DNA of 64,000 bases from Bact-08 sp964533215 (GCA_964533215.1 CAZHLJ010000001.1:1-64000); one strand, 5' to 3'. Positions 1-8,465 are shown, numbered from the stretch's first letter. Program-made: numbers and translations. Notes: generated from the sequence alone by a model not told the origin.

Positions 1-30
1 CTGCCCGGAATCAAGGCCATCCGTGAGTAG
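1..30 (+). CDS. C-terminal end of an unidentified protein (partial)
   Basis: Frame 1 reads LPGIKAIRE then TAG, directly followed by a strong hairpin terminator, so this is most likely the last nine residues of a gene that begins outside the window. Nine residues are too few to assign a family. The terminator 11 bases downstream is the main reason to treat it as a real gene end. Confidence 0.45.
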   Translation: MPGIKAIRE

Positions 31-41
31 GTAACTTCACT

Positions 42-109
42 AAAAAACAAAGGCGACGACCAAAAGTGTGCTAGTTATAATAGACGCAGGTCGTCGCTTC
101 TTGTTTTTT
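42..109. terminator. Bidirectional hairpin terminator
   Basis: A perfect 9-bp stem (GCGACGACC at 53-61 with GGTCGTCGC at 89-97) is extended by an A-rich left flank (AAAAAACAA) that pairs with a T-rich right flank (TTGTTTTTT). The T tract follows the stem on either strand, so it can stop transcription from both directions. It closes the partial gene at the window start. The loop is long (27 nt). Confidence 0.75.
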
Positions 110-271
110 ATACGCGCCGCTCACTTAGCGGGTACCCAAATCTTCTTTGCAAGCAGCACCTAGCAACACTCCCAGCTCACTTATAGAGCACAATTTGCCC
201 CAAGAATAGTACAAATCTGGCGGAAAGAGGGAATATAAACATTTAAAAAAACTTAGCTACAGTATATTTAC

Positions 272-279
272 TAAATTTG
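272..279 (+). promoter_or_regulatory. Bacteroidetes -7 box (TAAATTTG) just before the DUF488 gene
   Basis: The box matches TAnnTTTG and lies only four bases before the ATG, so the transcript could be nearly leaderless. No clear -33 TTTG is seen at the usual 19-20 base spacing, which lowers confidence. Confidence 0.45.
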
Positions 280-283
280 CCGC

Positions 284-1168
284 ATGTTTTACAGACGTAA
301 AATTCTGTTAGCTTTAATGGAAGCTTTTGGTGACAGGCTAGATAAGATAAGCTTGCAGAAGTTATTAATGCTTGTCAGCAAACAGCAACTTAAACCAGAT
401 TTTCATTTCGTCCCCTATAAGTATGGATGTTACTCTTTTCAAGCCGGTGCAGACTTACAAGCTATGTTTAAATACAATATGGTTGCACGGGAAGGAGATG
501 ACTGGATTAAAACTGATCCGGAATCTTATCTGACAAATATTAAAGATAGAGATCGTCAGGTCATACGCTATGCAGAGCAGATTTATGGTGGCAAGACTGT
601 TGATGAGCTTATTCATATTTCATATGTCAAATATCCCTATTTTGCCATTAACAGTATTGTGGCCAAAGATATCCTCACTAAGGGAGAGTATGATAGAGTA
701 ATCGAAGCCAGACCTCATTGCGACAGAACAATGCTTTTTACAATAGGATATGAAGGCATCAGTCTTGAAGAGTATATTAACAAGCTAATTTTAAATGGCG
801 TACAAGTTTTGTGTGATGTCCGCAAAAATTCATACAGCATGAAATTTGGCTTCAGCAAATCACAATTGCAGACAGCATGTAATGGGGTTGGGATTGAATT
901 CCTTCACATTCCAGAATTGGGCATAGATTCTGACAAAAGACAGTCCCTCGACACACAGTCCGATTACGATAAATTGTTTTTGCAATACTGTCGTTCCACC
1001 CTGCCACAAGTCCAGGGTTATCTGAATAAAATTATTGATTTGTTAATCCAACATAAAAGTGTTGCCCTAACTTGTTTCGAGTCCAATATAAATCAATGCC
1101 ATAGAAAGCATTTAGCTGATGCTTTGGTTATGCACCCACTGTTTGCCTACGAATTGAAACATATATAA
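284..1168 (+). CDS. SocA/Panacea-like N-terminal domain fused to DUF488
   Basis: This 294-residue protein has two parts. Residues about 1-120 resemble the SocA/Panacea (DUF4065-like) fold: a LQKLLML helix near 24-30, then FVPYKYGCYSF at 42-52, the usual 'PYxYGPxS' signature. Residues about 150-294 form a DUF488 domain: TIGYEG at 153-158, DVR at 178-180, FS at 190-191, HIPELG at 208-213, and CFE...CHR near 264-274. DUF488 has no settled biochemical activity; its paired Cys residues suggest a catalytic or metal site. Panacea domains are known as antitoxins or adaptor modules. The next gene starts two bases after the stop, so the two are surely co-transcribed. The start is the first ATG and keeps the whole N-terminal helix. 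Domain calls are from motif recognition; the role is inferred. Confidence 0.8.
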   Translation: MFYRRKILLALMEAFGDRLDKISLQKLLMLVSKQQLKPDFHFVPYKYGCYSFQAGADLQAMFKYNMVAREGDDWIKTDPESYLTNIKDRDRQVIRYAEQIYGGKTVDELIHISYVKYPYFAINSIVAKDILTKGEYDRVIEARPHCDRTMLFTIGYEGISLEEYINKLILNGVQVLCDVRKNSYSMKFGFSKSQLQTACNGVGIEFLHIPELGIDSDKRQSLDTQSDYDKLFLQYCRSTLPQVQGYLNKIIDLLIQHKSVALTCFESNINQCHRKHLADALVMHPLFAYELKHI

Positions 1169-1170
1169 AA

Positions 1171-1992
1171 ATGACTAAGACAAAAGTCCTGATTGCGGTC
1201 AAGACTTATCCGACCCTTGCATCTAAGTATGACGAACTGGTTTGTACCGCAGGGTTTCGTGAAGACGGAACATGGGTTCGTATTTACCCTATCCCATTCC
1301 GCAAGTTAGATTATGATAAGCAATACAATAAATATGACTGGATTGAGATCGACTTGGTTCGTAACGAATCTGATTTCCGCCCTGAAAGCTATCGTCCATA
1401 TTCAATTGACAAACCTTTTGATATAATAGGTCACATTGATACTACTGGAAATTGGGCTCTCCGTAAAGAGATTGCTTTAAAGAACGTCTATACAGATATG
1501 ACCAAATTGATTGAAGACGCAAAAAACCAAAGTAAGTACACATCTCTTGCAGTTTTTAAGCCAACCCAGATTCATAATTTTATCTGCGAACAAACAGAAA
1601 GAGAATGGGACAAAACAAAACTTGCCAGACTTAAAGCAAAAGCACTACAATTAAACCTATTTGTTAATTCCGACAATCCTTTTGAAGTTGTTGCAAAATT
1701 ACCTTATAAATTTTCTTTTGAATTCTCTGACAATAAAGGTAATAGAAGTACGCTAATGATAGAAGACTGGGAAATAGGCCAGCTTTACTGGAATTGCCTA
1801 AAGAGGCATAAATATAATGAGCAAAAAGCTTGCGAAGATGTCAAAAAGAAGTATTTCTATAATTTTGCCAAGACTAAAGACTTGTACTTCTACTTAGGAA
1901 CAACCCGGCAATTTCATTTAGTTGCACCAAATCCTTTTATAATAATCGGTACACTTTATCCACCAAAAGAAGATCAGCCAAGTTTGTTTTAA
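1171..1992 (+). CDS. Dual OB domain-like protein, partner of the DUF488 gene
   Basis: This 273-residue soluble protein begins with KVLIAVKTYPTLASKYDELV and continues with GTWVRIYPIPFR (residues 33-44), a pattern I associate with proteins called dual OB-domain in Bacteroidota. A second beta-rich part lies near residues 168-255. OB folds usually bind nucleic acid, so a nucleic-acid role is inferred, not shown. There is no signal peptide or membrane segment. The C-terminus is DQPSLF, which resembles the bacterial sliding-clamp binding pentapeptide. It follows the DUF488 gene by two bases and is closed by a perfect palindrome 12 bases downstream, so the two genes form a self-contained cassette. 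Confidence 0.65.
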   Translation: MTKTKVLIAVKTYPTLASKYDELVCTAGFREDGTWVRIYPIPFRKLDYDKQYNKYDWIEIDLVRNESDFRPESYRPYSIDKPFDIIGHIDTTGNWALRKEIALKNVYTDMTKLIEDAKNQSKYTSLAVFKPTQIHNFICEQTEREWDKTKLARLKAKALQLNLFVNSDNPFEVVAKLPYKFSFEFSDNKGNRSTLMIEDWEIGQLYWNCLKRHKYNEQKACEDVKKKYFYNFAKTKDLYFYLGTTRQFHLVAPNPFIIIGTLYPPKEDQPSLF

Positions 1993-2004
1993 AATCATGT
2001 AATG

Positions 2005-2054
2005 TGACCAAGTCATTCGTGGCATTAGTTTAATTGCCACGAATGACTTGGTCA
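2005..2054. repeat. Perfect 20-bp inverted repeat with 10-nt loop
   Basis: TGACCAAGTCATTCGTGGCA at 2005-2024 is the exact reverse complement of 2035-2054. No run of T follows on either side, so it is not a textbook intrinsic terminator. It could still end the cassette transcript, protect its 3' end, or be a protein-binding palindrome. Confidence 0.85.
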
Positions 2055-2104
2055 TAAGGATTCGTATTTGTATCTTGTCTAATAATTTGAAAATATTACC
2101 GACT

Positions 2105-2719
2105 ATGAAAAAAGCAATTATTATCTTGACAATTCTAATGACGGTTTTATCAAGTAAATCCTTTGCTCAGGATCAAAAAGAGCAAACAAAGCCCCAAGCC
2201 CAGGCACAAATCAAACCAGCACTTCTTATCATTGATATTCAAAATGTTTTCCTCGGCATGGTTCCCGAGAGAGAAAAAGCTGTTGCGCTACAGAATATAA
2301 ATTACTACATCTACCTGTTTCGCAGCAAAGGTTATCCTATTATACGTATTTACCACGAAGATCCCAAGTATGGACCGAAACCCGATACAGAACCGTTTGA
2401 ATTCCCTAAAACTGTAAATATCAGACCAGAGGATCCTAAAATAATCAAACACTATCCGGATGGTTTCAACAAAACAGACTTGGACAAGGTGATAAGAGAG
2501 ACTGGTAGCAATACTCTGTTTGTATGCGGGTTAAGTGCCGTAGGGTGTGCTCTGGCAACCTATCTTAGCGCTAAAAGCCATGACTACAATGCTTTTCTTA
2601 TAAAGGATGCTTTGATGAGCCATAACTCAGACTACACCAATAATATCGAAGATATGTTCAACGCTGTCGACTATAGTGTTGTGCAGTTTATTCTTGACTC
2701 AAGCCTGCAAAAACAATAA
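2105..2719 (+). CDS. Secreted isochorismatase-family cysteine hydrolase
   Basis: The mature protein carries the isochorismatase/nicotinamidase fold with its catalytic triad: Asp44 in LLIIDIQN, Lys115 in IIKHYPDGF, and Cys148 in SAVGC, the last preceded by the usual cis-peptide region. Members hydrolyse amides or vinyl ethers such as nicotinamide, isochorismate or carbamates; the substrate is not visible here. The start was set at the ATG giving MKKAIIILTILM..SFAQ, a clear Sec signal peptide. An in-frame upstream ATG exists, but it lies in the palindrome and would bury the signal. Periplasmic location is unusual, as most relatives are cytoplasmic. Length (204 aa) is normal. A VOC gene follows 8 bases later. 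Confidence 0.85.
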   Translation: MKKAIIILTILMTVLSSKSFAQDQKEQTKPQAQAQIKPALLIIDIQNVFLGMVPEREKAVALQNINYYIYLFRSKGYPIIRIYHEDPKYGPKPDTEPFEFPKTVNIRPEDPKIIKHYPDGFNKTDLDKVIRETGSNTLFVCGLSAVGCALATYLSAKSHDYNAFLIKDALMSHNSDYTNNIEDMFNAVDYSVVQFILDSSLQKQ

Positions 2720-2727
2720 AATCATAT

Positions 2728-3216
2728 ATGGACTTACAAAATTGCACGCCGGTATTGTTCGTAAAGGACGCTCTTAAGGCAAAGGATTTTTACACAAACC
2801 TGTTAGGGATGACAGTCGTCATGAACAATGGCGATATGAATTTCATGTTCAAGGAGGGATTCGCAATCTGGCAAATCATGGATCAGAATGTGATCCCACA
2901 AAAACTAGGCATGGATAAGATATCCGACTCTAGTTTACCAAGTCGTTTCGAGATGTGCTTCGAAACCGGAGATCTGGACAATGTCTACGAGACTTTGAAA
3001 AAAAACGGAGTAAGGTTTTTACATGAAATCAACACCGAACTGTGGGGACAAAGGACAATCCGTTTCTATGACCCTGATGGACATTTGATCGAAGCCGGAG
3101 AGGCAATGCCTATCTTCCTGCGACGGATTTACGAAGAAGAGGGACACAACCTTGAGGCGACATCCAAGCGTACTTTTACAGCCCCTGAAATTTTGCAACA
3201 ACTTCTCGGTTTGTAG
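2728..3216 (+). CDS. VOC (glyoxalase/bleomycin-resistance fold) protein 1
   Basis: A 162-residue single-copy VOC protein: two beta-alpha-beta-beta-beta units, with FVKDALKAKDFYTNLLGM in the first and IRFYDPDGHLIEAGE in the second. The second-unit Glu is a typical metal ligand. The family covers glyoxalases, dioxygenases and antibiotic-binding proteins, so the substrate cannot be named. After the VOC fold there is an extra helical tail of about 35 residues ending APEILQQLLGL. A close paralogue lies two genes downstream and shares both the fold and the tail. Both are leaderless cytoplasmic proteins, unlike their secreted neighbours. Confidence 0.85.
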   Translation: MDLQNCTPVLFVKDALKAKDFYTNLLGMTVVMNNGDMNFMFKEGFAIWQIMDQNVIPQKLGMDKISDSSLPSRFEMCFETGDLDNVYETLKKNGVRFLHEINTELWGQRTIRFYDPDGHLIEAGEAMPIFLRRIYEEEGHNLEATSKRTFTAPEILQQLLGL

Positions 3217-3258
3217 AATATGGTGGAATTTTGCGTAACTTAACCGAAAATTATTGAG

Positions 3259-4002
3259 ATGTCATTATTATCAGCCTTTAAATATTTCCGAAAGCCCGCA
3301 TCATGCCTTTTGGCAATGCTTGCATTTGGAACATCTTTTGCTCAAAACGAAGAATCCATATCAAAATATCTTACAGACAGCCTTGAAGTAATAGCCGGCA
3401 GAGTAGAGAAACAGATCATACCATCACGATACATGGAACAGACGTTCGTATGCAAGACTGACACGCTGAAAGGTTGGGAGGGTATTGATGTTTCTTTGTA
3501 CAACTATAAAGTGCACGGTGCAGATATAATAGCAAAAGTATATCTTGCAGATGCAGACTCCAGAAAAATCGCATCCTGGATAATAACCACCTGTATTACG
3601 CTGACAAATGAGCTAAGCAAGACGGATACAGACAGATTGATTCATGACATAAAGTTTGCATCTGGCGGTCAATTCCCTGTTTTAGGAATGGTCTACGAAG
3701 ATATGTACGGAACAGGTCCAAAGTGCTATTACTTCAAGGACGGAGTGACAGTCTATCTGACCAATCCAAACCCAGACAATGTGTGGGCAATTAACGACCA
3801 GAACATTGAGAGGACCGGTAAGTTCGCAAGAATAATAAGTACTACAAGGGAAGAGTATATAAATATGTTCGGCGATGCAAATCTGGAAGGCAAGGAGTGG
3901 CTTAAGGTTGTGAAAGATGAATACAAAAAAGCTCTTTCCTCCGACAGGAACAACCTAATGATTGCCTGGGCTAATGGAAAACTGAACAAGCTTAATAAAT
4001 AA
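3259..4002 (+). CDS. Secreted protein of unknown function between two VOC genes
   Basis: A 247-residue protein with a signal peptide (hydrophobic stretch LLAMLAFGTSFA, probable cleavage before QNEES). I do not recognise the mature part. It is hydrophilic and mixed alpha/beta, without Cys pairs, repeats or membrane segments, and has a Lys-rich C-terminus. Its stop codon overlaps the start of the second VOC gene by one base (TAATG), so translation of the two is probably coupled. It is therefore best seen as part of the VOC operon. Confidence 0.7.
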   Translation: MSLLSAFKYFRKPASCLLAMLAFGTSFAQNEESISKYLTDSLEVIAGRVEKQIIPSRYMEQTFVCKTDTLKGWEGIDVSLYNYKVHGADIIAKVYLADADSRKIASWIITTCITLTNELSKTDTDRLIHDIKFASGGQFPVLGMVYEDMYGTGPKCYYFKDGVTVYLTNPNPDNVWAINDQNIERTGKFARIISTTREEYINMFGDANLEGKEWLKVVKDEYKKALSSDRNNLMIAWANGKLNKLNK

Positions 4003-4493
4003 TGAATATAAAAAACTGTTCGACAGCGATATTTGTCAAAGACATAAAGAGATCGAAGGAATTCTATCATAAAATACTGGAGATTCCCATAACCATGAAT
4101 CTTGGAGGGAACGTGATACTTGAAAACGGGGTTACACTATGGGAGATTTCTAAACATCATATTATCCCGGCATCTCTTGGAATGGATAAGGTTGCAGGCA
4201 TCTCCACCAATCGGTTTGAACTATACTTCGAGACTGACGATATATACAGAGTCTATGATAAATTAGTTTCAAAAAAAGTGCGTTTTATGCACGAAGTGCG
4301 TGAAGAACATTGGGGTCAACAGACCATAAGATTTTTTGACCCTGACAATCACTTGATAGAAGTTGGAGAATCTATGAACCAATTCGTCACAAGGTTCTAC
4401 AATCAAGGACTGACAGTCGAACAAGTGGCCCGACGCACCTCAGTTCCAATAGAAGAGGTTAAAAAGCTGTTAGGAATTCAACCGGAGCAATAA
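4002..4493 (+). CDS. VOC (glyoxalase/bleomycin-resistance fold) protein 2
   Basis: A 163-residue paralogue of the VOC protein 1.3 kb upstream: FVKDIKRSKEFYHKILEIPI matches the first unit, and GQQTIRFFDPDNHLIEVGES the second. The C-terminal tail VEQVARRTSVPIEEVKKLLG looks like a small helix-turn-helix-type segment (hydrophobic spacing with a turn at TSVP), longer than the bare VOC fold needs. The ATG overlaps the upstream stop by one base. A role in binding or detoxifying a small electrophile is possible but not shown. Confidence 0.85.
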   Translation: MNIKNCSTAIFVKDIKRSKEFYHKILEIPITMNLGGNVILENGVTLWEISKHHIIPASLGMDKVAGISTNRFELYFETDDIYRVYDKLVSKKVRFMHEVREEHWGQQTIRFFDPDNHLIEVGESMNQFVTRFYNQGLTVEQVARRTSVPIEEVKKLLGIQPEQ

Positions 4494-4554
4494 CCTCCTT
4501 CTTGTCAATTCTGATTTTTTACATAACTTCGTTTCCCGAAAAACAAAAACATAG

Positions 4555-6540
4555 ATGAGGAATTTATCTCAGCACGAGATTGGCTCACTGATAGCTAATC
4601 TTTGTGTGGCAGAAGACTGGACTAAAGTCTTTGTGTCGGAGGAGTTCTCAACAGAGCACATACACAATGTCCTTTTCTCGGGCAGAGTCGTATTGGGTCA
4701 TTTTGAGAAAGTGTTCTCCCTCCCGGGCGGTATTTGCCGCCATTCGGGTATCAGAAATGCAACCCTTCACAATTGTGAAGTTGGAAACGATGTTTTCATA
4801 GAGAACATCTCCAACCATATCTCCAACTACAAAATCAATGATGGATGTTATATCCAGAATGTGAACATTATTGTAGTTGAGGGGCGCAGCATGTTCGGCT
4901 GCAACACCCCTGTATCGGTCTTGAACGAAACCGGAGGACGAGAGGTACCAATCTATCCGCAGCTCTCCTCTTCACTTGCCTATATGATTGCCCTCTATCG
5001 TCACAAAAAGAAGACAATAGAAAATATCGGGGAACTTATAGAGAGATATGCAAAAGAGCATGAGTCTGACATGGGAATAATCGGCAATGGTGTAGAAATC
5101 ATCAATACAGGCACAATCAGGAATGTGATGATTGGTGATTATGCCAAAGTAGTAAATGTCCTTCGGTTGGAAAATGGGACAATATCAAGCAACCGGTTTG
5201 CTCCTGTGCATGTTTCCGATGGAGTTATTGCAAATGATTTTATATTCTCATCCGGCTCATCCATATCTGAGGCATCAAAAATTACAAGATGTTTTGTGGG
5301 GCAGTCTTGCCACATTTCGCATAGCTTTTCGGCACATGACTCTTTATTGTTCTCTAACTGCAACTTCGAAAACGGAGAAGCCTGTGCGGTTTTTGCTGGG
5401 CCGTTTACCGTATCGGTGCACAAGTCGAGCCTTCTGATTGCAGGAATGTTCTCTTTCCTCAATGCCGGCAGCGGGTCCAATCAGAGCAACCATATGTACA
5501 AGCTTGGGCCGATACACCAAGGTATTGTCGAAAGAGGGTCCAAAACCACCAGTGACTCATACATCCTATGGCCTGCCAAAATAGGAGCATTCTCGCTTGT
5601 AATGGGAAGACATTACCGACATCCGGATACTACAGACCTTCCATTCTCATATCTGATTGAGAAATCAGATGAGACCTTCCTCATCCCGGGAGTTAATCTC
5701 AGAAGCGTTGGTACAATAAGGGATGCCCAGAAGTGGCCGAAGAGGGACAAGCGTACAGATCCTGATTTTCTTGATCTTATAAACTATAATCTTCTTAGTC
5801 CATACACCATTCAGAAAATGATAAAGGGAAGAAAAATTCTCAGCGAACTCAGAATGGTTTCCGGTGAGAGTTGTGAAATATACACCTATAGGAGCTCAAA
5901 GATTAAGAATAGTTCTCTTCGGAACGGTATCAGCCTATACGAGAAAGCTATCAACAAATTCTTTGGGAACTCACTTTTAAAGAGACTCGAATCAACTGAC
6001 TTTAAAGATATTGAACAGATTCGACAACAACTTGAGCCGATTCATCCTTTTGGCAAGGGTGAATGGGTAGACCTCTCTGGCTTGATAGTCCCTAAATCAG
6101 AAGTAGACAAGCTTATAGAAGAAATCGACAATAAAAGTACTACTCTCTCTCAGATTGAAGAACGTTTCAGGCAGCTACATGCCGATTATTACAATATGGA
6201 GTGGACTTGGGCCTATGAGACAATGGAGAGTTATTACAGTATAAAATTATCTGAAATCACCGTTGAGCAGATAAGGTCGTTGGTCAATCTATGGAAGGAG
6301 TCAGTAATATCTTTGGATGAGATGCTTTACAAGGATGCCATGAAGGAGTTTTCAATAACATCAATGACAAGCTTTGGCGTAGATGGGTCAGAAGAAGAAA
6401 AACTCGGTGATTTTGAAATGGTAAGAGGCGAGTTGAGCAGTAATCCTTTTGTCTCTGCTGTAACCCGGCATATTGAGGTAAAATCCGAACTTGCGGAAGA
6501 ACTTCTTGGACGTATATCCCACATTTCTAAACAAGCATAG
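4555..6540 (+). CDS. DUF4954 family left-handed beta-helix protein
   Basis: This 661-residue cytoplasmic protein matches the Bacteroidetes DUF4954 family. Residues about 50-360 are made of irregular hexapeptide-like turns (VGNDVFIENISNHIS, IGDYAKVVNVLRLENGTIS, and similar), the pattern of a left-handed beta-helix as in GlmU or LpxA acyltransferases. The C-terminal 250 residues are alpha-helical. The function is not established. The glmS start codon follows two bases after the stop, which strongly links it to amino-sugar metabolism. A sugar-phosphate acyl- or nucleotidyltransferase role in UDP-GlcNAc synthesis is an inference. The start gives MRNLSQHE and has no competing upstream ATG. Confidence 0.85.
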   Translation: MRNLSQHEIGSLIANLCVAEDWTKVFVSEEFSTEHIHNVLFSGRVVLGHFEKVFSLPGGICRHSGIRNATLHNCEVGNDVFIENISNHISNYKINDGCYIQNVNIIVVEGRSMFGCNTPVSVLNETGGREVPIYPQLSSSLAYMIALYRHKKKTIENIGELIERYAKEHESDMGIIGNGVEIINTGTIRNVMIGDYAKVVNVLRLENGTISSNRFAPVHVSDGVIANDFIFSSGSSISEASKITRCFVGQSCHISHSFSAHDSLLFSNCNFENGEACAVFAGPFTVSVHKSSLLIAGMFSFLNAGSGSNQSNHMYKLGPIHQGIVERGSKTTSDSYILWPAKIGAFSLVMGRHYRHPDTTDLPFSYLIEKSDETFLIPGVNLRSVGTIRDAQKWPKRDKRTDPDFLDLINYNLLSPYTIQKMIKGRKILSELRMVSGESCEIYTYRSSKIKNSSLRNGISLYEKAINKFFGNSLLKRLESTDFKDIEQIRQQLEPIHPFGKGEWVDLSGLIVPKSEVDKLIEEIDNKSTTLSQIEERFRQLHADYYNMEWTWAYETMESYYSIKLSEITVEQIRSLVNLWKESVISLDEMLYKDAMKEFSITSMTSFGVDGSEEEKLGDFEMVRGELSSNPFVSAVTRHIEVKSELAEELLGRISHISKQA

Positions 6541-6542
6541 TC

Positions 6543-8387
6543 ATGTGTGGGATAGTAGGTTATATTGGATGCCGGGAGGCATTTCCAATAATGATTAACG
6601 GACTCAGACGTCTGGAGTACCGAGGTTATGATAGTGCAGGAGTGGCAGTCGTAAATGATTCGGGAAATCTGAATCTATATAAAACAAAGGGCAAAGTTGC
6701 AGATTTAGAGGCATTTGTTCAAGGAAAGCCAAAAGATGGCAGGATTGGTATAGCTCATACCCGTTGGGCGACTCACGGAGAGCCAAACCAGGTAAATGCA
6801 CACCCTCACTACTCAGCTTCAAAAAAGATAGCATTGGTTCATAATGGCATAATTGAAAATTATGCCACACTCAAAACCATGCTTGTGCAAAATGGGTGTA
6901 AATTCAGGAGCAGTACTGACACAGAGGTGCTTGTTCAGCTAATTGAATACATATGGGAAAAAGAACATACAGATTTGCTGTCGGCAGTTCAGATTGCTTT
7001 AAGACATATAGTTGGTGCTTACGCAATTGCAATAGTAGAGCGAGATAATCCTGATTGCATCATTGCCGCTCGCAAAAGCAGTCCACTGGTTATCGGCATT
7101 GGTGAGAACGAATTTTTCATAGCTTCTGATGCAACTCCGATAATTGAATACACTTCATCTGTTGTATATCTTGACAATGGTGAGATTGCCATAATAGACA
7201 GAAAAAATGGACTGAAAATTGTCACTATAGAAAACGAACTATTATCGCCAGTTGTGGTAAAACTGGATATGACCCTCTCTCAACTGGAAAAGGGTGGTTA
7301 CGATCATTTCATGCTAAAGGAGATTTTTGAGCAGCCAAATACAATAGTCGATTGTATCCGCGGGAGAGTCAATTTTAAGGAAAAGAGTGTTGCCCTTTCT
7401 GGTGTTACAGACAATTTAGAAAGGTTTGTGAATGCTCGCAGGATTATTATTGTTGCGTGCGGAACCTCATGGCATGCAGGGCTTATAGGGGAATATCTGA
7501 TTGAGACACTTAGCAGGATTCCTGTTGATGTCGAATACGCTTCCGAATTCAGATATCGTAATCCTGTGGTAGACGAGGGAGATGTCGTGATTGCTGTCTC
7601 TCAATCGGGCGAGACGGCAGACACGCTGGCTGCAATAGATCTGGCAAAACAGAGAGGAGCATTTATTTACGGCATATGTAACTCTGTGGGATCATCTATT
7701 GCCCGTAAAACTGATTCAGGGTCATATATCCATGTAGGCCCGGAAATCGGTGTTGCATCCACAAAGGCTTTTACCGGGCAGGTCTCCGTATTTACAATGA
7801 TGGCTCTGATTCTTGGCAAAGCAAGAGGAACTATTGATGAGAGCCTTTACCGTGATGTTGTGAACGAAATGGAAACCATCCCGGGTAAAATCGGGGAAAT
7901 ACTGACCTTGAATGAAAAGATAAAGCAGATGTCTATCCCTTTTACCTATGCAGACAACTTCATTTATCTTGGAAGGGGTATAAGCTATCCTGTCGCTTTG
8001 GAGGGGGCTCTCAAGCTAAAAGAGATTTCATATATTCACGCTGAGGGTTACCCTGCCGCAGAGATGAAACATGGTCCAATCGCACTTATAGATGCAGGGA
8101 TGCCTGTAGTTGTAATATCTACCAAAAACTCTGTGTATGATAAAATAATTGGGAATATTCAGGAGATAAAGGCTCGTAAAGGTAGAGTGATTGCGATTGT
8201 AACCAAAGGAGAGAAAGAAATTTCCAAGATGGCCGATTCTGTAATAGAGATCCCCGTTACGCTTGAATGTCTTGAACCACTCCTATCTTCAATACCTTTG
8301 CAATTACTGGCATATCATATTGCAGTTAACAAAGGAAGGGATGTAGATCAGCCCAGGAATCTGGCAAAATCCGTTACGGTAGAGTAG
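6543..8387 (+). CDS. glmS: Glutamine--fructose-6-phosphate aminotransferase
   Basis: GlmS makes glucosamine-6-phosphate from fructose-6-phosphate and glutamine, the entry step to UDP-GlcNAc, peptidoglycan and LPS. Full length at 614 residues. The protein starts MCGIVGYIG, so Cys2 is the amidotransferase nucleophile after Met removal, followed by RRLEYRGYDSAG and HTRWATHG. Two SIS isomerase domains follow (CGTSWHAGL; SQSGETADT; then EGYPAAEMKHGPIALI). The C-terminus DQPRNLAKSVTVE is the conserved family end. It is translated directly after the DUF4954 gene. No glmS ribozyme-like leader is possible because the spacer is two bases. Confidence 0.97.
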   Translation: MCGIVGYIGCREAFPIMINGLRRLEYRGYDSAGVAVVNDSGNLNLYKTKGKVADLEAFVQGKPKDGRIGIAHTRWATHGEPNQVNAHPHYSASKKIALVHNGIIENYATLKTMLVQNGCKFRSSTDTEVLVQLIEYIWEKEHTDLLSAVQIALRHIVGAYAIAIVERDNPDCIIAARKSSPLVIGIGENEFFIASDATPIIEYTSSVVYLDNGEIAIIDRKNGLKIVTIENELLSPVVVKLDMTLSQLEKGGYDHFMLKEIFEQPNTIVDCIRGRVNFKEKSVALSGVTDNLERFVNARRIIIVACGTSWHAGLIGEYLIETLSRIPVDVEYASEFRYRNPVVDEGDVVIAVSQSGETADTLAAIDLAKQRGAFIYGICNSVGSSIARKTDSGSYIHVGPEIGVASTKAFTGQVSVFTMMALILGKARGTIDESLYRDVVNEMETIPGKIGEILTLNEKIKQMSIPFTYADNFIYLGRGISYPVALEGALKLKEISYIHAEGYPAAEMKHGPIALIDAGMPVVVISTKNSVYDKIIGNIQEIKARKGRVIAIVTKGEKEISKMADSVIEIPVTLECLEPLLSSIPLQLLAYHIAVNKGRDVDQPRNLAKSVTVE

Positions 8388-8398
8388 ACTGATATAAA

Positions 8399-8460
8399 AT
8401 ATCACTTGTGTCAGTTTTTAACAACTGTTGATAGCTGCTAAAACTGACACAATGTGATTT
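8399..8460. terminator. Hairpin terminator between convergent glmS and thioredoxin-like gene
   Basis: TGTGTCAGTTTT (8407-8418) pairs perfectly with AAAACTGACACA (8440-8451), and ATCAC/GTGAT extends the stem outward after a small internal loop. It sits between convergent stop codons, as expected of a bidirectional terminator, though the T tract is part of the stem rather than after it. Confidence 0.65.
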
Positions 8461-8465
8461 ACGAA

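Noticed and set aside
6541..6542. Possible glmS ribozyme leader
   Set aside because: Only two bases separate the DUF4954 stop and glmS start; there is no room for the ribozyme.
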